From Marchantia polymorpha subsp. ruderalis (Eukaryota; Streptophyta; Marchantiopsida; Marchantiales; Marchantiaceae): a DNA stretch of 64,000 nt. A model generated the notes under the pieces. That model saw only the letters and a list, made by a program, of their open reading frames with translations. It was not told the DNA's origin and ran no database searches. Positions 12,338 to 23,239 of this stretch are shown here, piece by piece (positions within the stretch are counted from its first letter, which is position 1; every line of letters starts with the position of its first letter). The stretch is taken from the NCBI GenBank assembly GCA_037833965.1, contig AP031354.1, forward strand, positions 11,634,001 to 11,698,000. Reading direction: 5' to 3'. Made by a program: the position numbers and the translations under genes.

Positions 12338-15300
12338 CTACACGCCGGCACGGAACCACGCTACACTACACTCCGCGGAACCTGTGCTTCGCCTCCTGCG
12401 CGACGGACTGCCGCGCACTAACTCCCTACCCTGCCAGTCTTCAGCTCGACTGCGCAGTCCCAAACGCTGCAGCACCGCGGAAACCTCCGTCTCAAGGGTG
12501 GACATGGTGTCCCGCGACTTCGACAGAAAAGAATCTAGCTTCTTTGCTACCCGCCGCCGACTCCGACTGTCACCTGCCAACAACCCGGCTGCACGAAGCT
12601 CTAACTCACGCAGTGTGAGTTTCTCCTGCGCTGCCACTTTCCAGTGGGCGTAGCCCTTGAGACAGTGGGCGACTCGCCTCGCCATCTCTTCCTTCGTGCG
12701 ATCTGCCTCTCGCCTGCGATCGTCTTCAATTACTACCAACTGCGATTCGGCCTCCGCACGCTGAGCTCTCAATTCTCCGCACTCGGACTGCAGTCTGCGG
12801 ATTAAATCCTCATCCGCCTGTCCTGCGAGCTAACACTCCTCCAACAACCGCGTCTGTCGCACGAGCTCCTCTGACAGAACCTGATTCTAAGTCTTCTCAG
12901 AAATCAGTGCTTCTGTGGTCTTCACCAGATCCTTGGTGAGCTCTTCCAGTCTTTCCTTCTTCACCTTGTCGTAGTGGGTGTGCGTCTTCCGCACGAGATT
13001 GTACTGTCCCCACAAGCAGTCATACTGCTCCCTCATCTCCTTAAGTTCCCGGTCCACCCGAGCTAGCAGCTTGCTGGTGTGGACTTTAGTGCGAGTTCGC
13101 CTGCGCACTAACTCGACGTAGGACCCAGGCTGGCGAGGATCCGCATATTTATCAATTTTGCCATCCAAGTACCTCAGCATAGGTACTACTTGCTCACAAA
13201 GCGCCGCCGTCGGCGCACCAACAATTTCTTCCTCCTCCTCCTCAGTGTCTCCCGATCCCGATACAGATTCCGTGGATCCTCCTTCGTCATCATCCGAAGG
13301 GAGGATTTCGGTCGCCATTGATTGCGTTGGCAACTGGCCCGAGTGGGGCTGCGAGTGGTCTGCGCGTTCTGCCGTCGATGGCGCTCCTGCAGCTTCGGTG
13401 CTCCCTACTAAAATGTCCAAGGCGGTGGGTGAATGTGGCTGTGCCACATCCCCATCATCTGCCTGTCGTGGGTCGATCGTCGCTCCTTCGCCGCCGGCGT
13501 CCGCCGCCGAAGATGATCGAGCGGAATGTGTCTGCGCGGGGTGCAATTGTGCATCGCGCACGCGAATTTCATCCCGCGGACAGTCAATCCGCTCCACCGT
13601 TAGGTCCTGCTCCCTCAATCGGTCCTGCGCGAGGGATGCATCTGGCCTACGCGTAGGCGCAATTCCCGGCGCATTATCCGCCGCAGGCGCAGTGCCGAAG
13701 GCGTCTATCGCCGAAGGTGATAGAGCCGAAGGCCGCCCGCCCGATGTACCTTGGCCGGAAGGCCCTTCCGCCGAAGGCGCATCTTCCGGCGGATTCCCTG
13801 CCGAAGGTGCGACGTCCGCACGCTGCCTGCTTATGACTCGTTGGCCCGAAGGCCCTTGCGCCGAAGGCGCAAATCCCGGCGCGTTGTACGCCGGAGGGCC
13901 TTGCCCCGAAGGTCCTTGACCCGAAGGCGGATCTTCCGCCGGCTCCTTCCCCTTCCTACGTTGTACCGGGGGTGAGTCCTGCCTACTCGTAGGCGGCCGC
14001 CTGTGCGTAGGCGGACTTTCTCTGCCTACGCGTAGGCAGAGGTCCACGTATGCAAGAGGTCGCCTGTGCGTAGGCGGCACACTCGTCCGCACCGCACGTA
14101 GTAACTCCTGACCCGAAGGCCGTCTCTCGTCCGCCGGAGGCGTAGCGTGGTCCACCACTCCTGCGGACGTCCGCGCATTCCCATCCTTCTCCGGGGAAGC
14201 ACTTCCCTTCTCCGTGGCGATCGTCGCCGTTTCCGCGCTGCTGGCTGGTAACACAAGCCTGCGCGCCTTCTGCTTCGGCCGGCTGCACACTTCGTGCAGT
14301 GGCCGCTGCCGTATGGGAGCAGTGGGTTCTCGATGTTGCTCCTCCTCCGGTTCCTCTCTCCATCTTCGTTTCCGCGGCACTCTTGCTGCGGGTGTGCTTC
14401 TTCCCTCGTCCCGCTGAGTCGGTGGAGTAGAAGTTGGTGAATCCTCTGCGTCGGTGTCGACTTCGTTATCCCGCACATACTTCCCGGGATGGTCAACTGA
14501 CAATGGCGGAAACCGAGCAATCTCCGCCGTGGTCAAACAGTTCCTCTGTCGATAAAAGTTCATCAAGAAAGGAGAGGTGATTGAGAGTTCCTCCCTTCTC
14601 CTCATATGCGTGCTGTCGCATCACCCTATGTAGGATGCGCGCCCAGTGAATTGGAGCCCCAGCTAATGTGAATTCCACAAAAGACACCTGCCACAACGTG
14701 ATGTACGAAGTGCGGTGCGGCTGCAACAATTGCAGCAGCGCCGCCGCTACAGTCCTGCGGAAACGATCTTTGTAGTCGCGGGTCTTGTACCCGTTCTCGG
14801 AATACCTCCCCCGCTTGAACAATTCCACGAATTGCGCTTCGTCCTGATTCGACACCTTGACGCTCTCACTATCAAATAGGAGGTACCCGTCGTTGCCGGC
14901 ACACCTCCCCAATGCCTGCGCCCAATCGTGGACGGTCCACCTATCTACATGCGGACGCAATCCGCGCGTAGGTTGTCGCTCCGCGTCCAGCCATTCGCGC
15001 ATTATGTCTACACACACGTTATTCCATCCCCACAGCATGAAATCGAGTTTTCTTGCAACCAACCGCTCCTCGAAAGCACACAATCCGTTCTGTGGAAGCC
15101 GGAGCGGCATCATCCGCAGCCTGTTCAACTTCGACATCGTGTTCTTGAAATTTGCTTGCGCAACAACTCTCTCTTTGCTCCGCTCGAGCTTCATGCTCGC
15201 GCTTCTGCCTCCTCTGCAAACTCTAATTTCTCTCAATTCCCACTCTCGCGCACTCAATTCTCTCTCAGCCACCGAGTAATTCTCCGCGGGGCGATGTCTA

Positions 15301-15420
15301 GAGTGTCTAACAGCTAGCAGGTGGACGCGCGCAGCTCGCACTAGAAAGTGAAATCGCGAATTCTAGAATGGAGCGTCCTCCGTCTCCTTGTTGAAGGTCA
15401 TGGTCAGCTCTCGGTCGTGA
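12338..15420 (-). pseudogene. U3-resident ORF of the giant LTR, copy A relic
   Basis: A decayed reading frame on the element's sense strand inside the LTR. Order of parts: a helical N-terminal domain (LLFDSESVKV, AHWARILHRVM-type region), a long Pro/Ser/Gly-rich linker with repeated GPSGQ-like units, an acidic patch, a conserved block (ALCEQVVPMLRYL, DPRQPGSYVELVRRR), then a coiled coil ending in a basic tail. It looks loosely like the plant-transposon proteins annotated beside some Gypsy elements; this is inference. The frame ends about 40 bases before the TATA box. The copy is broken, with a few interruptions. Confidence 0.7.
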
Positions 15421-16355
15421 AGGTCGAATCACTTGATGGCCGTTCCGGCTCCGCGCTATAACGGCCTCCTCTCTCACGCGCGGCTTCACGCTCCGCCGAC
15501 GCCGACTTAACTCACACGCTCGAATTGGCAATTTGAACTCCGCTAGCGTACTACGCCGCGGACATGGGTGCGCAGCACCAAAGGCGGATTTCTCGCCGGC
15601 GCGGTACATTTGTTCGTACTTATCTTTGGCCAGTCCCGCTCCGCCGAAGGCGATCGTCTGCGCATAGGACAAAAATCGAACTCCCTTCTGCGTAGGCGGA
15701 ATCCCCGGCGGAATCTCCGCCGGCGCAGAACCTCATCTACCTGTGCGTAGGCGCTCGCCCACGCGTAGGCAAATTCCGTCCGCGTATCAGACGTTCGTTT
15801 GCGCAGGTCCCTCGTCGTAGGCGCAGCGCCGAAGGCGGCTGTGCCGAGTCCGTTGACCGCGGTCAACGGACTCCGCCAGTCTGTCCATTTCTCTCGCCTC
15901 TCCGTCGGCGCTCTTGTCCCCGTAACCCCGACCGGCCGAAGGCGCACTCGTCCGTTCCGTCCGTACAGTCCGTACGGTTTGTACGGATTTTGCTACTCCG
16001 TTGGGTCCTCGCCCGTTCGCGATGCGTTGGCGCCTAAGGCGCCGTACAATTTCCAACCCCGAAGGCGCATTTCTAGGGCCGAAGGCGGGCTTCCCGCCGA
16101 CGCCAAAGCGCTTGTGCGTAGGCGGCCTGGCGTCCGCCTGTGCATAGGTGTCATTCCTCCCCGCCTACGAGTAGGCGACATTCGCGGCGGACATCCCGCC
16201 GCCGTCAAACCCCATTTCGCCTACGCGTAGGCGGACTTCCCTCGTCCGCGCATAGGACAAACTTTCCTCACCTACGCGTAGGCGAGAATTTGCGTATCTT
16301 GCGACCTTCATAACTCCCGGAGTCCTCATCCGTTTGCGGTGTTCTGGGGCTCGTT

Positions 16356-17955
16356 AGTGGTATTTCTTCAAACGCCACCCGTTCACTCGGGTGCCTAATA
16401 ATTCTCCTGTCAAGTCCGCAAGTTGGATGGATCCATTCGGAAAGACTTCGATGACTCTGTATGGTCCCATCCATCTTATGTGCAGTTTGCCTGGGAATCT
16501 GGCATGCCTAGTGTCGTAGAGCAGCGCCAAATCGCCTTTCTGAAGGAGCACGGGTTTGATCCTCTTATCGTATCTCTCCTTTCTGCGGAGCTGAATTCGC
16601 CTGGTGCGTTCCTCGGCTTCGCGTCTCCTTTCCTCCAGTACCATGACTTCCTGCAACCTGTAGAGTTGACTCTCCTCCGCACTCACCCTTCTTAGGTCCA
16701 ACGTTCGTTGGGTGGGTACTTCGAATTCAATTGGCAGGATCGGATGTTGACCATACACCAAAAAGTATGGTGTCTGTTTTGTCGTAATCTTCTCGGCTGT
16801 CCGGTACGCCCACAATGCAGCTGCTAACTTCGTATCCCAGTCGTAGGCGTGGTTTACCGTGACCTTGAGCAGGATTTTACACAACAGACCATTGGACTTC
16901 TCCGTCAATCCATTCGCCTTGGGATTGTATGGGGTAGTCTTCCGGTGCTTGATGTGAAAATGCCGTGTCAGATCTTCGATTATCTGGTTCAAAAAGTGTG
17001 TGCCTCGGTCGCTGACTAGTTCTAAAGGACATCCGTAGCGCGTGATGATCGATTCTAACAGGAAGGCTGCTACCGTGGCTGCGTCATTCCTTCGAGTGGC
17101 CTTGGCCTTCACCATCTTGGTTGCGTAGTCCGTTGCTATCAGGATGTAGCGCCTTCGTGTGTTTCTAGTCACCGGTTGTATTGGCCCTACGAAGTCGATG
17201 CCCCACTTCTCAAAAGGTGCTAAAGGCATGATGGGAGTCAGGGGCCACCGTGTTGTTGGCGTTGGTCTCCCTGTCCTCTGGCAGCTGTCGCACTTGCGAA
17301 TGTAGTCAAGAACATCCTTAAACATGGTCGGCCACCAATATCCTGCATTCACAATCTTCGTGAATGTATTCCGGGTGGCATAGTGACCACCCGCATCTTC
17401 GGTGTGCATCGCGCTTACTACCCTTGGAACCTCTGATTCCTCCAGGCATCTGCACAAACGTTCGTCTGCCATCTTCTTGAACAAAACTCCTTGTTGGAGT
17501 TGGTACGGGCCAGCCTTATGTATAAAGACAGTCCTTTGTTCCAAGTCCATGCCCTCGGAACATTGAAGCGTGAGCAGGTACCGGTACAACTCTGCATATC
17601 AGGACTCATGCCCCGCGGACAGCTGAAACAGCTGATCGTCCGGAAAGTCATCCACTAGTTCCTCCTCGGTAGGCTAGGTCCATAATCTGGATAAGTAATC
17701 TGCGTTTTCGTGATGCACCCCCTTCCTGGTCTGTACCGTGTAGGTAAACTCCTGCAGCAACAGCACCCACCTGGCTATCCGACCAAACAGATCTGCTTTC
17801 TTGACTAGATGCTGCAAGGCGTAGTGATCCACATGGAACACAAACTCATAGCAGATTAAGTAGTGTCTAAACTTCTTGCATGAGTACACCATCCCCAACG
17901 CCTCTCTCTCCATCGTGGTGTACTTCCTTTCTGCTAGAGACAGCTAACGGCTCGC
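16356..17955 (-). pseudogene. Gypsy pol fragment: RNase H end and integrase
   Basis: Reading on the - strand from 17955: an RNase H segment (MEREALGMVYSCKKFRHYL, HHENADYLSRL), then integrase with an HHCC zinc region (CDSCQRTGRP), the core (WGIDFVGPIQP, NPKANGLTEKSNGLL) and a C-terminal GPYRVIEVFPNGS block. The order RT-RNase H-integrase marks Ty3/Gypsy. The C-terminal block resembles the non-chromovirus Tat/Athila side; this is inference. Integrase is open for about 411 codons. Copy B's LTR cuts directly into the RNase H region at 17955/17956, so the upstream pol of this element is separated or lost. It is a fossil with few breaks. Confidence 0.88.
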
Positions 17956-20900
17956 TGTAATAACCCACTAAAGGCTAAAACTGCAACATAGTGGTAGAAA
18001 GGTCGAACCCACAGGGATAGAGGAACACACAGGGTACAAAGTGTCACGTTTAATAGACTATTGAGGAGTTTGAATTCTCAGGCGACTGTCACTCCCAGAA
18101 ATACTGCAAGTGTCCACTCGGAGCGCACTCGGAGATCGCACAGTGCAGCGTAACACACACACACACACCTGAAATTACAGAAACACAACCCAGAGATCCG
18201 TTAGGACCTCTACTCAAGATTTCAGGGGGAAGGCCTCTCAAGAGTACACTCAGCGAAGCTGCGGGTAGTGACTCTCAACTCCGGCTTTTACAACCCTTCC
18301 ACTAGTTTTCTGCTAGCGTAGGGAACCCGGTTTGGACTTCCCACTTCGGATCGAAGTCACTCATATGCGGTGAACAACACTCTCAACTCACAAAACGCGC
18401 AGAGAACACAGGTCCGCACGGAAGTACTCACTAGGAAACATTCCAGTAACACACCATAACAGTCTATTGAAGAGTTTGAATTCTCAGGCACTTGTCATTC
18501 CCAGAAATACTACAGGGGTTACCCTGAAGGCACCTGCTGCAGCGTAACCTGAATTTACAACCAAGGCTTACACGAAGTAACAAAACTTCACAGAGCAACA
18601 TTCCGAAGGAGTACAATCAGGAACAAACACTCGAAGGTGTAGGGGCGAAACTATTCAAGTAGCTACTCGTCACTGGCTCTGAGCATCGGACATCGCCCGC
18701 AGGTGTAGATCCGAACTACTCAAGTCTCTAACCAATGTACTAGCTCTTAACATTCGGCCGAAGGCCTTCAGCTACACAATGCGGATCGCTAAGGTGTAGC
18801 TCCTCTCGCGTGGTGACAGAACTAAGGACACAAACACGCAGAGAAAATGAGTTCCTGATCTGCACTTCCGAAATTGGAAAAATTCCAAGGCAAGACGCCT
18901 TGAACTACTTTATACCTTCTAAGTCCTAACTAGCACTACACTGCACTACGCTACACGCCTGCACGGAACCACGCTACACTACACTCCGCGGAACCTGTGC
19001 TTCGCCTCCTGCGCGACGGACTGCCGCGCACTAACTCCCTACCTTGCCAGTCTTCCGCTCGACTGCGCAGTCCCAATCGCTGGAACGCCGCGGACACCTC
19101 CGTCTCAAGGGTGGACATGGTATCCCGCGCCTTTGACAAAAAAGAGTCTAACTTCTTCGCTACCCGCCGCCGACTCCGACTGTCACCTGCCAACAACCCG
19201 GCTACGCGAAGCTCTAACTCACGCAGTGTGAGTTTCTCCTACTCCGCCACTTCCCACTGGGCGTAGCCCTTGAGACAGTGGGTGACTTGCCTCGCCATTT
19301 CTTCCTTCGTGCGATTTGCCTCTCGCCTGCGATTGTCTTCAATTACTACCAACTGCGATTCGACCTCCGCACGCTGAGCTTTCAATTCTCCGCACTCCGA
19401 CTTCAGCCTGCGGATTAAATGCTCATCTGCATGTCGTGCGAGCTGACACTCCTCCAACAATCGCGTCTGTCGCACGAGCTCCTCTGACAGAACCTGATTC
19501 TGAGTCTTCTCAGAATTCAGCGCTTCTGTGGTCTGCACCAGATCCTTGGAGAGTTCTTCAAGTCTCTACTTCAACTTGTCGTAGTAGGTGTGCGCCTTCC
19601 GCACGAGATTGTACTGTCCCCACAAGCAGTCATACTGCTCCCGCAATTCCTTAAGTTCCCGGTCCACCCGAGCTTGCTGGTGTGGACTTTAGTGCGAGTT
19701 CGCCTGCGCACTAACTCGACGTAAGATCCAGGCTGGCGAGGATCCGCGTATTTATCAATTTTGCGATCCAAGTACCTCAGCAGAGGTACTACCTGCTCAC
19801 AGAGCGCCGCCGTCGGCGCTCCAACGATTTCTTCCTCCTCCTCCTCGGTGTCTCCCGATCCCGACACTACTTCCGTGGATCATCCTTCGTCATCATCCGA
19901 AGGAAGGATTTCGGTCGCCATTGATTGCGTTGGCGACTGGCCTGAGTGGGGCTGCGAGTGGTCTGCGGGTTCTGCCGCCGATGGCACTCCTGCAGCTTCG
20001 CTGCTCCCCGCTAAAATGTCCAAGGCGGTGGATGAATGTGACCGTGCCACATCCCCAGCATTCGCCGGTCGTGGGTCGATCGTCGCTTCTTCGCCGCCGG
20101 CGTCCGTCGCCGAAGGAGTTCACGCGGAATGTGACTGCGCGGGGTGCAATTGTGCATCGCGCACTCAAATTTTGTCCCGCGGACGTACAATCTGCTCCTC
20201 CATTAGGTCCTGCTCCCTCGATCGGTCCTGCGCGAGGGATGCGTCTGGCCTACGCGTAGGCGCAACTCCCGGCGCCTTATCCGCCGCAGGCGTAGCGCCG
20301 AAGGCATCTATCGCCGAAGGCCGCCCGCCCGATGTACCTTGGCCCGAAGGCCCTACCGCCGAAGGCGCATCTTCCGGCGGAATCCCCGCCGAAGGTGCGG
20401 CCTCCGCACGCTCCCTGCTGATGACTCGTTGACCCGAAGGCCCTAGCGCCGAAGGCGCAAATCGCGGCGCGTTGTACGCCGGAGGGCCTTGCCCCGAAGG
20501 CCCTTCACCCGAAGGCGGATCTTCCGCCGGCTCCTTCCCCTTCCTACGTTGTACCGGGGGTGAATCTTGCCTACTCGTAGGCGGCCGCCTGTGCGTAGGC
20601 GGACTGTCTCTGCCTACTCGTAGGCAGAGGTCCACGTCTGCACGAGGTCACCTATCCGCTGGGAGTTGCCTGTGCGTAGGCGGCACACTCGTCCGCACCG
20701 CACGTAGTAACTCTTGACCCGAAGGCCGTCACTCGTCCGCCGGAGGCGTAGCGTGGTCCACCGCTCCTGCGGACGTCCGCGCACTCCCGTCCTTCTCCGG
20801 GGACGCATTTCCCTTCTCCGTGGCGATCGTCGCCGTGTCCGCGCTGCTGGCTGGTAACACAAGCCTGCGCGCCTTCTGCTTCGACCGGCTGCACACTTCG

Positions 20901-23239
20901 TGCAGTGGCCGCTGCCGTATGGGAGCAGTTGGTTCTCGATGTTGCTCCTGCTCTGGTTCCTCTCTTCATCTTCGTTTCCGCGGCACTCTTGCTGCGGGTG
21001 TGCTTCTTCCCTCGTCCCGCTGAGTCGGTGGAGTAGAAGTTGGTGAATCCTCTGCGTCGGTGTCGACTTCGTTATCCCGCACATACTTTCCGGGATGGTC
21101 GACAGACAATGGCGGAAAGCGAACAAGCTCCGCCGTGGTCAAACAGTTCCTCTGTTGATAAAAGTTTATCAAGAAAGGGGAGAGGTGATTGAGAGTTCCC
21201 CCCTTCTCCTCATATGCGTGTTGTCGCATCACCCTATGTAGGATGCGCGCCAAGTGGACTGGAGCTCCGGCTAAGATGAGCTCCACAAAAGACACCTGCC
21301 ACAAAGTGATGTACGAGGTGCGATGCGGCTGCAACAATTGCAGCAGCGCCGCCGCTACAGTTCGGCGGAAACGATCTTTGTAGTCGCGGGTCTTGTACCC
21401 GTTCTTGAAAGACCTCTCCCGCTTGAACAATTCCACGAATTGCGCTTCGTCCTACTTCGTCACCTTGACGCTCTCACTATCAAATAGGAGGTACCCGTCG
21501 TTGCCGGCACACCTCCCCAATGCCTGCGCCCAATCGTGGACGGTCCACCGATCTACGTGCGGACGCAATCCGCGCGTAGGTTGTCGCTCCGCGTCCAGCC
21601 ATTCGCGCACCATGTCTACACATATGTAATTCCACCCCCAGAGCAAGAAATCAAGTTTTCTTGCAATCAGCCGCTCCTCGAAAGCACGCAACCCGTTCTG
21701 TGGAAGCCGGAGCGGCATCATCCGCAGCCTGTTCAACCTCGACATCGCGTTCTTGAACTTAGCCTGCGCAAGAACTCTCTCTCTGCTCTGCTCGAGCTTC
21801 TTGCTTCCGCTGCAAAATCTAATTTCTCTCAACTTTAACTCGCGCGCACTCAATTCTCGCTCAGCCATCAAGTAATTCTCCGCGCGGCGATGTCTAGAGT
21901 GTCTAACAGCTAGCAGGTGGACGCGCGCAGCTCGCACTAGAAAGTGAAATCGCGAATTCAAGAATGGGGCGTCCTCCGTCTCCTTGTCGAAGGTCATGGT
22001 CGGCTCTTGGTCGTGAAAGTAGAATCACTTGATGGCCGCGCCAGCTTAACTCACACGCTCGAATTGGCAATTTGAACTCCGCTAGCGTACTACGCCGCGG
22101 ACATGGGTGCGCAACGCCGAAGGCGGATTTCTCGCCTTGCGCGCTACACTCGTTCGTACTTATCTTTGGCCAGTCCCGCTCCCCCGAAGGCGATCGTCCG
22201 CGCATCGGACAAAAATCGAACTCCCTTCTGCGTAGGCGGAATCCCCGGCGGAATCTCCGCCGGCGCGGAATTTCATCCGCCTGTGCGTAGGCGCTCGCCT
22301 ACGCGTATGCGAATTCCGTCCGCGTGTCAAACGTTCGTCCGCGCAGCGGACGTTCGTCCGCGCCGGTGCCTCGCCGTAGACGCAGCGCCAAAGGCGGCTG
22401 TGCCGAGGGCGTTAACCGCAGTCAACGGACTCCGTCTAGTTTGTCCATTTCTCTCGCCTCTCCGTCGGCGCTCCGGTCTCCGTAACCCCGACCAACCGAA
22501 GGCGCACTCGTCCGTTCCGTCCGTACAGTCCGTACGGATTTTGCTACTCCGTTGGGTCCTCGCCCGTCCGCGCTGTTGCGCTGGCGCCGAAGGCGCCGTA
22601 CAAGTTCCAACCCCGAAGGTGCATTTCTAGAGCCGAAGGCGGATTTCCCGCCAAAGGCGTAGCGCCTGTGCGTAGGCGGACTTCGCTCGTCCGCCTGTGC
22701 ATAGGTGTTTGTCCTCCCCGCCTACGAGTAGGCGGCATTCGCGACGGACATCCGCCGACGTCAAACCCTATTTCGCCTACGCGTAGGCGGACTTCTCTCG
22801 TCCGCGAATAGGACAAACTTTCCTCGCCTACTAGTAGGCGAGAATCTACGTATCTTGCGACCTTCATAACTCCCGGAGTCCTCATCCGTTCGTGGCGTTC
22901 TTGGGCTCGTTAGAATCAGCGCGTCGAGCTCTTTCCAACGAGACCCTAACCAAGTTGAGGCGTTTGGGAATTGACCAGGTTCTGAAGGATTCTTCTAGCG
23001 CCGAAGGCGGATTTCGCGCCTTGCGCCGAAGGGGTTACTCCTTCAGAGCCCGTGTTAGGGCGGTGCTTGTCCAAGACGTTGCGCCCAACTCCTGGATTCT
23101 ACGAGATCTTTCGAGATTCTCCGAGATCCTCAAGTTTCACTCTATTTTGATCCACCGATGGCTATTTACACTACGGCCGCGGTAAAGTTTTCCAAAAATG
23201 TTTTAAATTCCTCAAAAATACCAAAAGTGGGGTACCACA
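17956..23239 (-). mobile_element. Gypsy-family giant LTR, copy B, complete ends
   Basis: This copy has both LTR ends: TGTAATAACCCACT at 17956 and GGGGTACCACA ending at 23239, giving about 5.28 kb. That is at the long end for plant LTRs. The two ends form a short imperfect inverted repeat, as is usual for LTRs. It lies inside the RNase H region of the neighbouring element. Parts on the - strand: U3 with a GC-rich palindrome field (about 22860 down to 22080), the open frame (about 21997 down to 18951), the TATA box, then R-U5 containing a CA microsatellite. It runs directly into copy C. Confidence 0.85.
18951..21997 (-). pseudogene. U3-resident ORF of the giant LTR, copy B relic
   Basis: Same architecture as in copies A and C. 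The N-terminal part is open from 21997 to 21452 (VRAARVHLLAVRHSRH, FEERLIARKLDFLLWGWNY), with further pieces to the coiled-coil and basic end at 18951. It is broken into several pieces. Its conservation in three long LTR copies shows that it belongs to the LTR and was not picked up by one insertion. Confidence 0.7.

Larger units (their letters stand above)
11327..16355 (-). mobile_element. Gypsy-family giant LTR, copy A
   Basis: On the + strand it opens with TGTAATAACCCACT, which is the element's right end because the element reads on the - strand. It follows copy B closely: the R-U5 part (11327 to about 12265), a TATA box near 12295-12301, then the U3 region with the long open frame and the GC-rich repeat field. 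It inserted into the Copia reverse transcriptase region; the five flanking bases on the left are AACCT. It abuts a pol fragment of the same orientation, so it represents the element's 3' LTR side. This copy is incomplete at its outer end. Over the first roughly 420 bases it differs from copy B by about a dozen changes by eye, which suggests modest age. Confidence 0.8.

Noticed and set aside
13158-13919. Long + strand frames inside the giant LTRs (for example 253, 223 and 219 codons)
   Set aside because: They are antisense to the LTR reading frame, low in complexity and explained by GC-rich repeat words that stay open in several frames.
17956-23239. Giant LTR as a cut-and-paste DNA transposon with terminal inverted repeats
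   Set aside because: It has TG...CA ends and 5-bp duplication, and a polypurine tract plus integrase lie directly next to copy C. These fit an LTR; the inverted ends are short, as in ordinary LTRs.
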